Shown here: positions 1-8,805 of the stretch, one piece after another
Position numbering within the stretch: the first letter of the stretch is position 1
How the letters are laid out: the number at the start of each line of letters is the position of its first letter
NCBI GenBank assembly: GCA_965276635.1
Contig: CBDIBC010000005.1
Span: forward strand, 744,001-808,000
Direction: 5' to 3'
DNA length: 64,000 nt
DNA from: CBDIBC01 sp965276635
GTDB taxonomy: Bacteria; Actinomycetota; Acidimicrobiia; Acidimicrobiales; Palsa-688
Made by a program: the position numbers and the translations under genes
Notes under the pieces: model-generated
What the model saw: only the letters and a program-made list of their open reading frames with translations
Told to the model about the DNA's origin: nothing
Databases searched by the model: none

Positions 1-1061
<1,061 letters not shown>

Positions 1062-1096
1062 CCCCGATCCTACCGGCGGCCGCGTAGGGTCGGACC
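1062..1096. promoter_or_regulatory. Compact divergent promoter region between icd and the 1097 gene
   Basis: Only 35 bp separate two divergent start codons. On the minus strand TAGGAT (1068-1073) precedes the icd ATG by 6 nt; on the plus strand TAGGGT (1085-1090) precedes the GTG at 1097 by 6 nt. Both match the actinobacterial -10 form TANNNT at the spacing expected for leaderless mRNA. No good -35 is visible for either, so this is a tentative call. Confidence 0.35.
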
Positions 1097-1834
1097 GTGC
1101 GACACCTGCCGGACCCGCTGGCCAAGCTGCCCGACGGCGTCCGCACCGTCGTCCGCGACGAAGCCCAGCTCGTCGGCCAGGAGCTGAAGGCCGTCCGGCG
1201 CCCTCGAGACGTGCGCCGCATCCTGAAGGACCCCGGCACCCTGCACCGCATGTCGGAGCCCCTGGAGCCGGCGCTCGACCGGATCGCCACCGTCGTCGCT
1301 CGCGGCACCGTGCCCCTGCCGCCGAAGGTGGCCACGGGCCTGGTGGCCGCCACCGGCCTGGCTGGTGCCGGCGTGGGCTCGGCGCTGCAGCTGTTCGCCC
1401 TGCTCGGAGTGGAGGCGCCCCCCGTCGCCCTGACCGCCGCCGGCGCCTCCGGGGTGGTCGCCGTGGCCGCCGAGCTGGTCGAGTTCTACGTGGTCGCCTG
1501 CGTCGTCCGCGACGGACTGCGCGCCGCCGGGCTCGACGAGCCCGCACTGTTCCGCCAGGCGCTCGTCGACGCCTACCTGGGTGACGACGACGGGGGGGCG
1601 CCGACCGACGCCGCTCGCCACAGCTGGTCACGCCGGATGGCGAGAGCGGTGTTCCGCCGGGCGTTGCCCCGCATGGCCCCCGTGATCGGCGTGCCCATCG
1701 CCGCCCGCTCGTCGGTGCGGGACCTGCGTCGAGCCCGGGCGGTGGTGGCCCGGATGACCAAGGCGGCCCAAACGACCCAGATCACCGGGCCGGCCCAGAT
1801 CACCGGGGCAGCCCAGATCACCGGTCCGGGCTAG
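1097..1834 (+). CDS. Uncharacterised membrane-associated protein
   Basis: Not recognised. 245 residues from a GTG. Residues 1-75 are charged and helical. Residues about 85-145 form two or three hydrophobic alanine/valine-rich segments (GLVAATGLAGAGVGSALQLF, then VALTAAGASGVVAVAAELVE), suggesting a membrane hairpin. A basic stretch follows, with a shorter hydrophobic patch (RMAPVIGVPIAARSSVRDLR). The C-terminus ends in three copies of an AQITG-type repeat encoded by an 18-bp tandem duplication. It stands alone, convergent with the nitronate monooxygenase gene, and the last codons overlap that gene's stop by a few bases. Function unknown. Confidence 0.6.
   Translation: MRHLPDPLAKLPDGVRTVVRDEAQLVGQELKAVRRPRDVRRILKDPGTLHRMSEPLEPALDRIATVVARGTVPLPPKVATGLVAATGLAGAGVGSALQLFALLGVEAPPVALTAAGASGVVAVAAELVEFYVVACVVRDGLRAAGLDEPALFRQALVDAYLGDDDGGAPTDAARHSWSRRMARAVFRRALPRMAPVIGVPIAARSSVRDLRRARAVVARMTKAAQTTQITGPAQITGAAQITGPG
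1776..1829 (+). repeat. 18-bp tandem repeat x3 at the gene 3' end
   Basis: Three near-identical copies of CCCAGATCACCGGGCCGG-type units (1776-1793, 1794-1811, 1812-1829) encode the Q-I-T-G-rich C-terminal tail of the preceding protein. The period is a multiple of three, so the frame is kept. Confidence 0.85.
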
Positions 1835-2964
1835 GGGTCGAGCAGGCCGCCAAGTCGCTCGGCGGCGTCGGCGAAATCCTCCATGAAGCCCTGGACGACC
1901 CGGGCCGCCGGCGCCACGCCGTCCATCAGCCCGACGCCCTGGCCGACCCAGTAGGTGGCCAGCTCCCTGGCTCCGGGGTGGCCGGAGCTGGCCAGCTGGT
2001 CGATCCGCCGCAGGGCCGGCTCGCTGAGCATCGACTGCAGCGGCATGGGCAGCGTGGGCGGCGCCGCCGGATCGGACCAGGCGTCGGTCCAGGCCGAGCG
2101 CAGCTGGCGCGACGGCTTCCCGGTGCGGCTGCGTGACCGGATGGTGTCACGCGACGTGGCCGCCACCATCTTGGCCTTGGTCGCCGGCGCGGTCTCCGCC
2201 TCCTCGGTGGTGAGCCACACCGAGCCGGTCCACACCCCGTCGGCACCGAGCGCCATGGCGGCCGCCATCTGCCGGCCGGTGACGATGCCGCCGGCGGCCA
2301 GCACCGGGACGGGCCGGATGGCGGCGACGGCACCGACGACCTCCGGGACCAGGACCATGGTGGAGACCTCCCCCGTGTGCCCCCCGGCCTCCGATCCCTG
2401 GGCCACGATCAGGTCGACGCCGGCGGCCACCTGGCGCACGGCGTGCTCGCGGGCGCCGACCAGCGCGGCAACGGCGACGCCATCGCGATGGGCTCGCTCG
2501 ACCATGGCCGCCGGCGGCGGCCCGAGGGCGTTAGCAATAAGGCGGATGGGATGGGAGAACGCCACCTCCAGGAGCTCGGCGGCCAGGTCGAGGTCGCCCA
2601 AGCCGGCCGCGCCGGCGGCGATCATCGGCGTACCCTCGGCCGCAGCGACGTCGTGGCGGCGTAGCACCGACGCCACGAACTCCCGCTGCGCCACCGGTAT
2701 CCGTTCGGCCAGATCGGTTGCAGCCAGGCGCTCACCGCGACCCTCCACGGCGACCGGCACCAGCACGTCCGCCCCGTAGGGGCGGCCGCCCACGTGCTCG
2801 TCGATCCAGCGCAGCTCCTGATCGAGGTGCTCGGGTCTGGAGGCCCCCGCGCCCAGCACGCCGAAGCCGCCGGCGTTCGTCACCGCCGCCACCACGTCGC
2901 GGCAGTGGCTGAAAGCCACGAGCGGGAAGTCGATGCCCAGCAGATCGCAGGCCGCGTTGTTCAT
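1831..2964 (-). CDS. Nitronate monooxygenase (2-nitropropane dioxygenase family)
   Basis: FMN-dependent TIM-barrel enzyme predicted to oxidise alkyl nitronates such as propionate-3-nitronate. 377 residues, a normal family length. The C-terminal half carries the family hallmark: AQGSEAGGHTG (the H is the usual catalytic-base region), then PVLAAGGIVTG and ALGADGVWTGS, which bind the FMN phosphate. The N-terminus (GIDFPLVAFSH, NAGGFGVLGA) fits the flavin-binding entrance. Family members also include enoyl-reductase-like FMN proteins, so the substrate is uncertain. It is the last gene of the purN-purH-folD-metF run, and its start codon is the last rung of a 17-bp repeat ladder. Confidence 0.85.
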   Translation of the reverse strand: MNNAACDLLGIDFPLVAFSHCRDVVAAVTNAGGFGVLGAGASRPEHLDQELRWIDEHVGGRPYGADVLVPVAVEGRGERLAATDLAERIPVAQREFVASVLRRHDVAAAEGTPMIAAGAAGLGDLDLAAELLEVAFSHPIRLIANALGPPPAAMVERAHRDGVAVAALVGAREHAVRQVAAGVDLIVAQGSEAGGHTGEVSTMVLVPEVVGAVAAIRPVPVLAAGGIVTGRQMAAAMALGADGVWTGSVWLTTEEAETAPATKAKMVAATSRDTIRSRSRTGKPSRQLRSAWTDAWSDPAAPPTLPMPLQSMLSEPALRRIDQLASSGHPGARELATYWVGQGVGLMDGVAPAARVVQGFMEDFADAAERLGGLLDP

Positions 2965-3026
2965 GAGGCCGTGCTCCTCATGAGGCCGTGCTCCTCATGA
3001 GGCCGTGCTCCTCATAGGCCGTGGCC
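2961..3026 (-). repeat. 17-bp tandem repeat carrying SD and start codon (mini-ORF ladder)
   Basis: Three exact 17-bp units (2961-2977, 2978-2994, 2995-3011) plus a diverged partial copy fill the metF/nitronate monooxygenase junction. On the minus strand each unit reads GGAGCACGGCCTCATGA. ATGs fall at 3015, 2998, 2981 and 2964. The first three each open a six-codon frame (M-R-S-T-A-S-stop) whose TGA overlaps the next ATG as ATGA; the fourth is the real gene start. Each unit supplies an AGGAG 9 nt before the next ATG. Confidence 0.9.
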
Positions 3027-3027
3027 T

Positions 3028-3885
3028 TCACGGGACCTCGATGCCCAGGTTGGTGGCGATCTCGCGGGTGGCCAGCGATCGGTTCAGGGTGTAGAAGTGC
3101 AGCCCCGGCGCCCCGGCATCGAGCAACCGCCGGCACAGCTCGGTCGCCGCCTCGATCCCCGCCGCCCGGACCGCGTCCGGTGAGCCGGCACGGCGCAGCC
3201 GGTCCGCCATGGCCGCCGGCACCGCTGCGCCCATGGTGGCCATACGGTCGATGGAACGCACGCTGGTCACCGGCATGATGCCCGGCAACACCGGCTTGTC
3301 CACCTGCCGGGCCTGGAGGTCGTCGACCAGCCGCAGATAGTCGTCGGCATCGAAGAAGAACTGGGTCACCGCGAAGTCGGCCTGGCGCAACTTGGCGGCC
3401 AGGAAATCCCGGTCGGCGGCCAGGCTGGGCGACCGGGGATGGCCGACGGGATGGGCGGCCACCCCGATGGAGTAGCCGCCGATGGCCCGGGCCAGGGCCA
3501 CCAGCTCGTCGGCGTGGACCAGCTGGCCCGGGGCGTCATCGGGACCGGCGGGGAGATCACCGCCGAGCGCCATCAAGTTCTCCACGCCACCTTGACGGAA
3601 CTGCACCAGGATGTCAGCCAGCTCCAGGCGGGTGTGGCCCGTGCAGGTCAGGTGGGCCATGGGTGTGAGGTTGGTGGTGCGCAGCATCCCGACCACCAGG
3701 TCGTGGGTGCGTTGCCGCGACGCCCGGCCGCCTCGATAGGTCACGGACACGAACGACGGCCGCAGCGGCTGCAGGGCCATCAGCGTCTCCACCAGCCGGT
3801 GATGCTCGGCGTCGTCGGTGGGCGGGAAGAACTCGAACGACACCGTCCGCCCGGCGGCCAGCAGGTCAGGGATGCGCGCCATCAT
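3028..3885 (-). CDS. metF: Methylenetetrahydrofolate reductase
   Basis: FAD-dependent reduction of 5,10-methylene-THF to 5-methyl-THF for methionine synthesis; cytoplasmic TIM barrel. 285 residues from the ATG at 3885, which overlaps the folD stop as ATGA (the next codon is also ATG). Signatures: VSFEFFPPTD near the N-terminus (the Glu is the catalytic residue region), SVTYRGG, AHLTCTG, NLMALGGD, and the flavin/folate segment DFAVTQFFFDADDY followed by PVLPGIMPV. It follows folD directly, so the pair converts 10-formyl/methenyl-THF through methylene-THF to methyl-THF. Confidence 0.94.
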   Translation of the reverse strand: MMARIPDLLAAGRTVSFEFFPPTDDAEHHRLVETLMALQPLRPSFVSVTYRGGRASRQRTHDLVVGMLRTTNLTPMAHLTCTGHTRLELADILVQFRQGGVENLMALGGDLPAGPDDAPGQLVHADELVALARAIGGYSIGVAAHPVGHPRSPSLAADRDFLAAKLRQADFAVTQFFFDADDYLRLVDDLQARQVDKPVLPGIMPVTSVRSIDRMATMGAAVPAAMADRLRRAGSPDAVRAAGIEAATELCRRLLDAGAPGLHFYTLNRSLATREIATNLGIEVP

Positions 3886-4751
3886 CGGGGCCGGGAATCC
3901 TGTTGCTCGGCGGCGGTGACGGTGTTGCGCAGCAGCATGGCCACGGTGGTCACCCCGACGCCGCCCAGGCGGGGCGTGATCCAGCCCGCCACCTCGCCGC
4001 AGGCTTCGTCCACGTCGGAACGGGCCTTGCGGCCCTCCCACGTCAGGCCTCCACCGATCACCACCGACCCGGGCCGGATCACGTCAGGGGTGATCATGCC
4101 CGGCACCCCGGCCGCCCCGACGACGATGTCGGCCTCGCGGGTCAGCACCGACCAGTCCGGGACCCCGGTGTGGACCACCGTGACCGCGGCGTTCGCCCCC
4201 TGCTCCTTGAGCGCCAGCATCATCGACAGCGGACGACCGAGCGTCGGACCGCGACCCACGATCACCACCCGACGACCGGTGACGGGGACCTCGTAGTGGG
4301 CGAGCATGGCCACGATCCCGAGCGGGGTGCACGGGCGGGGCGCGCCCCGCACCCCGAGCGCCAGCAGACCCAGGTTCGTGGGGTGCAAGCCGTCGACGTC
4401 CTTGGCCGGGTCGACCGCGGTCATGGCTTGGTTGAAGTCGAAGCCGGCGGGCACCGGGTTCTGGACGATGAAGCCGTCCACGGCCGGGTCGGCGTTCAGG
4501 GCGGCGACCGCGGCGAGCAGGTCGGACTGGGTGGCCGAGGCCGGAATGCGGATGTCGAAGCTGGCGATGCCGATGGCCTCGCAGGTCTCGTGCTTCTTGC
4601 GCACATAGCCGGCGCTGGCCGGGTCGTCGCCGACGAGGACAGTGCCCAGGCCGACGGTGCGACCCGCGACCTTCAGCGCGGCGGTGCGCGCCGTCACATC
4701 GGCCAGCACGGCATCGGCCACCGGGGCGCCGGGCATCAACACGGCCGTCAC
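3882..4751 (-). CDS. folD: Bifunctional methylene-THF dehydrogenase / methenyl-THF cyclohydrolase
   Basis: Interconverts 5,10-methylene-THF and 10-formyl-THF, supplying the formyl donor used by PurN and PurH encoded upstream. I chose the GTG at 4751, giving 289 residues beginning VTAVLMPGA, which aligns with the usual MTAxxxDGK start; an ATG at 4736 is the alternative. The active-site signature GYVRKKHETC carries the catalytic lysine of YxxxK, followed by the VQNPVP substrate loop (usually QLPLP, so slightly divergent), KDVDGLHP, and the NADP-binding VVIVGRGPTLGRPL. It overlaps metF by 4 nt. Confidence 0.92.
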   Translation of the reverse strand: MTAVLMPGAPVADAVLADVTARTAALKVAGRTVGLGTVLVGDDPASAGYVRKKHETCEAIGIASFDIRIPASATQSDLLAAVAALNADPAVDGFIVQNPVPAGFDFNQAMTAVDPAKDVDGLHPTNLGLLALGVRGAPRPCTPLGIVAMLAHYEVPVTGRRVVIVGRGPTLGRPLSMMLALKEQGANAAVTVVHTGVPDWSVLTREADIVVGAAGVPGMITPDVIRPGSVVIGGGLTWEGRKARSDVDEACGEVAGWITPRLGGVGVTTVAMLLRNTVTAAEQQDSRPR

Positions 4752-4782
4752 CGGGCGCTCGTCTCGCGCCGCGCCCGCCCGC

Positions 4783-6294
4783 TCAATGCTGGAACTGCCG
4801 TTCGCCGGTGAAGACCATGACCAGGCCATGCTCGTTGGCGGCGGCGACGACCTTCTCGTCGCTCACCGACCCACCCGGCTGTATGACGGCCGCCACGCCG
4901 GCGGCGGCCACCGCGTCCAGGCCGTCGCGGAAGGGGAAGAAGGCGTCGCTGGCCGCCGCCCCACCCTTGGCCCGCCCGTCAGCCCGGGCATTGGCGATCT
5001 CGCCGGGCGTGACCCGGTTCTGCTGTCCACCGCCGATGCCGACAGCCATGCCGTGAGCGGCCAGCACGATGGCGTTCGACTTCGTCCACGCGCACACCCG
5101 CCAGGCCAGCTCCATGTCTCGCCAGTTGTCGTCCGTCGGTTGGGCCTCGGTGACCACCCGCCAACCGTCGCGGCTGGTGGCGAACACATAGGGATCCTGG
5201 ACCAGCCAACCCCCTGAGATCTGTCGCAAGTGCCACCGATCGGGCGTGGGGGCGGGGGCGGCGAGAACCCGCATGCTCTTGCGCTTCTCGGCGAACAGGG
5301 TCAGCGCCTCGTCGTCGAAGGCGGGGGCGATGAGCACGTCCGCCTTGGCGTTGCCGACCAGATCGGCCGCCACCGCACCCGTCACCGGTCCGGACAGGGC
5401 AACGATGCCACCGAACGCCGACATCGGGTCGCACTCGAACGCCCGCTCGTAGGCCGCGGCCAGGTCGTCGGCCACCGCTGCGCCACAGGGGTTGGCGTGC
5501 TTGACCACCACGGCCGCAGCCGGACCCAGGTCGGCCAGCTCGTGCACCTGGCGCCAGGCGGCGTCGGCGTCGTAGAGGTTGAGGTACGACAGGGCCAGGC
5601 CGCCGTGCTGGACGACGTCGTCCCACCAGCTGTGCTCGCCCACGGTCCGGTACCGGGCGCCCCGCTGATGCGGGTTCTCCCCGTACCGCAGTGGCGCGGC
5701 CTGTTCCAGGGCGAGGTGCACCGTCGCCGGCAAACCGTCCCTTTGCCCGTCGCCGGCTTCGAACCAGTTGGCGATGGAGGCGTCGTAGGCGGCGGTGTGG
5801 GCAAAGGCGGCCGTGGCCAGCCGCCGGCGGAGGGCATCGGTGAGGCCCCCGGCGCGGAGCTCGGCCAGGACCGTGTCGTAGTCGGCCGGGTCCACGACGC
5901 TCGCCACGTGCGCCCAGTTCTTGGCGGCAGCCCGCACCATCGTCGGTCCGCCGACGTCGATCAGCTCGATGGAGGGGTTGGCCCGGAAGGGGTAGAGGTT
6001 GCAGACCACCATGCCGATCTCGGCGATGCCCTGACGCTCCAGGTCGGCCAGGTGGTCGGGCTTCGACCGGTCGGCCAGGATTCCGCCGTGGATGCTGGGG
6101 TGGAGGGTCTTGACCCGGCCGCCGAGCATCTCGGGCGCATGGGTCACGTCCTCGACAGTCTGGTGGGCGACGCCTGCGTCGGCCAGCGCGGCTGCCGTCC
6201 CGCCGCTGGCCACCACGTCGTGGCCGAGGGCGACCAGCTCCCGGGTGAAGTCGACCAGGCCCGTCTTGTCGTACACGGATACGAGGACTCTCAT
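4783..6294 (-). CDS. purH: Bifunctional AICAR formyltransferase / IMP cyclohydrolase
   Basis: Last two steps of de novo IMP synthesis. 503 residues from the ATG at 6294, which overlaps the purN stop as ATGA. The N-terminal MGS-like cyclohydrolase domain (about 1-190) shows GGRVKTLHP, NLYPF and DVGGPTMVRAAAKN. The C-terminal transformylase domain has RYGENPHQ, the catalytic KHANPCG and the terminal IQPGGSVSDE ... MVFTGERQFQH. Length is typical. The operon purN-purH-folD-metF groups two formyl-THF users with the enzymes that make and drain that pool. Confidence 0.96.
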   Translation of the reverse strand: MRVLVSVYDKTGLVDFTRELVALGHDVVASGGTAAALADAGVAHQTVEDVTHAPEMLGGRVKTLHPSIHGGILADRSKPDHLADLERQGIAEIGMVVCNLYPFRANPSIELIDVGGPTMVRAAAKNWAHVASVVDPADYDTVLAELRAGGLTDALRRRLATAAFAHTAAYDASIANWFEAGDGQRDGLPATVHLALEQAAPLRYGENPHQRGARYRTVGEHSWWDDVVQHGGLALSYLNLYDADAAWRQVHELADLGPAAAVVVKHANPCGAAVADDLAAAYERAFECDPMSAFGGIVALSGPVTGAVAADLVGNAKADVLIAPAFDDEALTLFAEKRKSMRVLAAPAPTPDRWHLRQISGGWLVQDPYVFATSRDGWRVVTEAQPTDDNWRDMELAWRVCAWTKSNAIVLAAHGMAVGIGGGQQNRVTPGEIANARADGRAKGGAAASDAFFPFRDGLDAVAAAGVAAVIQPGGSVSDEKVVAAANEHGLVMVFTGERQFQH

Positions 6295-6902
6295 GACGTC
6301 ACGCTCTGCTCGCTCAGGAAGGTTCGGATGGTCTGGGGGTACAACCGGCGCTCGGCCGCCTTGATGCGCTCGTGCAGCGTGGCCTCGGTGTCGTCGTCGG
6401 CCACCGCCACCGCCTCCTGGGCCAGGATGGGGCCCTCGTCGACCGCCAGGGTGGCCACGTGCACGGTGCAGCCGGTGATCTTCACGCCGGCCTCGATGGC
6501 GTCGCGCACCGCGTGCCAGCCGCGGAATGCCGGCAAGAGGGCCGGATGGGTGTTCAGCACCCGGCCACGGTAGGCGTCGAACACCGGGGCCCCCAGCACG
6601 GTGCCGAACCCGGCCATGGCCACCACGTCGATCTGCTGGCGCTTCAGGGCGTCGACCACCCGGTGGCTGTATGCCTCCCGGTCGAAGTCGGCGCCGTAGC
6701 TCTCGCGGGCCACCACCTCGGTGACCACGCCGGCCGCCTCGGCCAGCTCGGTAGCCCGGCACGACCGGTCGACCACCACCACGTGCACCGCCAGCCCGGC
6801 AGCCAGGATGGCCTCCAGGACGGTGCCGGTGCCCGATGCCAGCACGCCGAGCCTGAGGCCGGGCTGGCATCGTTCGGACGATCGCGTGGCGGCGGGATCC
6901 AC
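6291..6902 (-). CDS. purN: Phosphoribosylglycinamide formyltransferase
   Basis: Transfers formyl from 10-formyl-THF to GAR in purine synthesis. The likely start is the GTG at 6902, giving 203 residues, a normal PurN length. Signatures: GVLASGTGT near the N-terminus (phosphate loop, with T in place of the usual N), MAGFGTVL, and the catalytic N-T-H of NTHPALLPAFRGWHAV, where FRG replaces the usual FPG. Then come the conserved GVKITGCTVH and VDEGPILAQEAV with the catalytic aspartate. It is first in the purN-purH-folD-metF run; no clear promoter is visible in the 70 bp before it. Confidence 0.9.
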   Translation of the reverse strand: MDPAATRSSERCQPGLRLGVLASGTGTVLEAILAAGLAVHVVVVDRSCRATELAEAAGVVTEVVARESYGADFDREAYSHRVVDALKRQQIDVVAMAGFGTVLGAPVFDAYRGRVLNTHPALLPAFRGWHAVRDAIEAGVKITGCTVHVATLAVDEGPILAQEAVAVADDDTEATLHERIKAAERRLYPQTIRTFLSEQSVTS

Positions 6903-6972
6903 ACCGAGACGGTAGCCGGACGCGACTGCGTCCCGGGGCGGGACCCCGGGACGCAGCGGTGGTGCAGGATCG

Positions 6973-7398
6973 TCAGGCGGCGATCGGGGTCTTCGGGGCG
7001 GAGACCCCGTTGGAGGCAGGGGCATTGTTCGCCGCCACACTGCGCTCCGCTGGGCGCCGGGCACCATGGCTCAGCGCCACGTGGTCGAGCGTGAGGCCGG
7101 CCAGGGCCAGGAGCACGAAACCGGCTCCTTCGGCGAACGACAGCCAGGTCACGAGCGTGCCGCTGAAGACCAGGCTGGCGACGATGGTCCACACCGCCAA
7201 GATCCCGGTGACGGCGTCGAGCGCCAGCGTGCGATCACGGGTCCGGGCCAGCGCAGGGGCGGTGGCCAGCACCAGGGCGGCAACGCCGATGGCGAACGCC
7301 AACCAGGCGGTGGTGCCACTGGTGAAGGCCTGCGAGGCCACGACCACGAATCCACCAGCGAGAGCAAGGACGGATGACTGAACAAACCGTGCGTGCAT
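6973..7398 (-). CDS. Small four-helix integral membrane protein
   Basis: Not recognised by family. 141 residues starting at the ATG 7398, chosen because AAGGAG lies 8 nt upstream. Four hydrophobic segments are clear: SSVLALAGGFVVVASQAF, WLAFAIGVAALVLATAPAL, AVTGILAVWTIVASLVFSGT and WLSFAEGAGFVLLALAGLTL. A polar alanine/asparagine-rich tail follows. The layout resembles small actinobacterial SPW-type membrane proteins, but no SPW motif is present. In M. tuberculosis small membrane proteins also lie between sucD and purN, so the position is conserved even if the family is not proven. Confidence 0.65.
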   Translation of the reverse strand: MHARFVQSSVLALAGGFVVVASQAFTSGTTAWLAFAIGVAALVLATAPALARTRDRTLALDAVTGILAVWTIVASLVFSGTLVTWLSFAEGAGFVLLALAGLTLDHVALSHGARRPAERSVAANNAPASNGVSAPKTPIAA

Positions 7399-7503
7399 GA
7401 TGCAACTCCTTCGACTCGAGTGAGGCAACGACTCTTCGTTGTCGAAGGGCTCGATTTCGGGCTCTTCACCCATTTCGAACCTGAGCGGCGCCTGAACTAT
7501 TCC

Positions 7504-7899
7504 TTAGCCGAGCGAAGGTTCTTCGCTCGGCTGGAGCTGGCGGGGGTCCCAGTACTCCCGCCACCAGGCGATGCGATCGCCGCGCAGCTCGCAGACCGCC
7601 ATCCCCTCCCAGTGGAGGGTCCGTCCCGTGGCCCGGTGGCGCGCCTCGTTCCAGAACTCGGTCATGACCGTGTCTCCGTCGTGGATCAGACGGGGGATCT
7701 CGAAGCGCTCCGGCGCCATGATCTCGTACGAGGCGCGCACCAGTGCGAGGTAGGCGTCGATGCCGACGATCGTCCTGGTCGGCATGATCATCTCGATGTC
7801 GGGGTCGAAGAACGACAGGTAGGCGTCGACGTCGCCACCGAGCCACGCCCGGCGGCGCCGATCGAAGATGGCCTCGACCTCTTCGGTGGTCCGTGTCAT
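7504..7899 (-). CDS. SnoaL/NTF2-like fold protein
   Basis: 131 residues, typical of the cone-shaped NTF2-like fold. The start MTRTTEEVEAIFDRRRRAWL, the pattern GDVDAYLSFFDPDIEMIMP, and late DRIAWWREYWDP match SnoaL-like proteins: a helix, then a curved sheet with a conserved W-R-E-Y-W-D near the end. Members are polyketide cyclases, hydratases or ligand-binding proteins, so no substrate can be assigned. It lies 21 bp downstream of sucD on the same strand and may be read with it. Confidence 0.75.
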   Translation of the reverse strand: MTRTTEEVEAIFDRRRRAWLGGDVDAYLSFFDPDIEMIMPTRTIVGIDAYLALVRASYEIMAPERFEIPRLIHDGDTVMTEFWNEARHRATGRTLHWEGMAVCELRGDRIAWWREYWDPRQLQPSEEPSLG

Positions 7900-7920
7900 C
7901 GGCCGCCCGTCATCGTCCGG

Positions 7921-8805
7921 CTACAGGCCCTTGACGATCTCGGCCATCTTCTCGCCCGCCTCGGTGGGGTTGTTCACCACGTGCACACCGGCCGCGCTCA
8001 GGGCCTGCATCTTGGCCTGAGCGGTACCCTTCGATCCGGAGATGATGGCACCGGCGTGGCCCATCTTCTTGCCCGGCGGGGCGGTGACCCCGGCGACGTA
8101 GGCCACCACCGGCTTGGTCACCGACGCGGCGATGAAGTCGGCCGCCTTCTCCTCCTCGGTGCCGCCGATCTCGCCGATCATGATGATCGCCTTGGTCTCG
8201 GGGTCGGCCTCGAACGCCGAGAGGCAGTCGATGAAGTTGGTGCCCGGCACCGGGTCGCCGCCGATCCCGACGCACGTGGTGACCCCGACCCCCATCTGCT
8301 TGAGCTCGTAGAGGGCCTGGTAGGTCAGGGTGCCGCTGCGACTGACGATGCCGACCGGACCGCCGGGCAGGGCGATCTCACCGGCGGTGATGCCGATGTT
8401 GGTCTTGCCCGGGCTGATGATGCCCGGGCAGTTCGGGCCCAGCAGGCGGGTCCCCGGGTACTGCCCGGCCAACGTGTTGAACACCCGGGCCTCGTCGTGG
8501 GCCGGGATCCCCTCGGTGATGCAGACGATGAAGGGGATGCCTGCGTCCGCCGCTTCCAAGATGGCGGCAGCCGCGGCCTTGGGCGGCACCGACACGAAGC
8601 TGGCATTGGCCCCGGTCGCCTCCACCGCGGCGACCACCGTGTCGAACACGGGGATGCCCTCGACGTCCTGACCGGCCTTGCCGGGGGTGACACCGGCGAC
8701 CACCTGGGTCCCGTACGCCTGGTTGCGCAGGCCGTGGAACCGGCCCTGGCCTCCGGTCAGGCCCTGGACAACGACCTTGGTGTGCTCGTCGACGAAGATG
8801 CTCAT
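7921..8805 (-). CDS. sucD: Succinate-CoA ligase subunit alpha
   Basis: Alpha subunit of succinyl-CoA synthetase, the substrate-level phosphorylation step of the TCA cycle. 294 residues, a normal length. Residues 12-21 (VVVQGLTGGQ) form the CoA-binding Rossmann start, VAGVTPGKAG follows, LGPNCPGIISP is at about 122-132, and the active-site histidine that becomes phosphorylated is H250 in GHAGAI. The start ATG overlaps the sucC stop as ATGA. Confidence 0.96.
   Translation of the reverse strand: MSIFVDEHTKVVVQGLTGGQGRFHGLRNQAYGTQVVAGVTPGKAGQDVEGIPVFDTVVAAVEATGANASFVSVPPKAAAAAILEAADAGIPFIVCITEGIPAHDEARVFNTLAGQYPGTRLLGPNCPGIISPGKTNIGITAGEIALPGGPVGIVSRSGTLTYQALYELKQMGVGVTTCVGIGGDPVPGTNFIDCLSAFEADPETKAIIMIGEIGGTEEEKAADFIAASVTKPVVAYVAGVTAPPGKKMGHAGAIISGSKGTAQAKMQALSAAGVHVVNNPTEAGEKMAEIVKGL

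Noticed and set aside
5230..6573. 447-codon plus-strand frame opposite purH
   Set aside because: Shadow of purH; valine/glycine/histidine-rich without domains.
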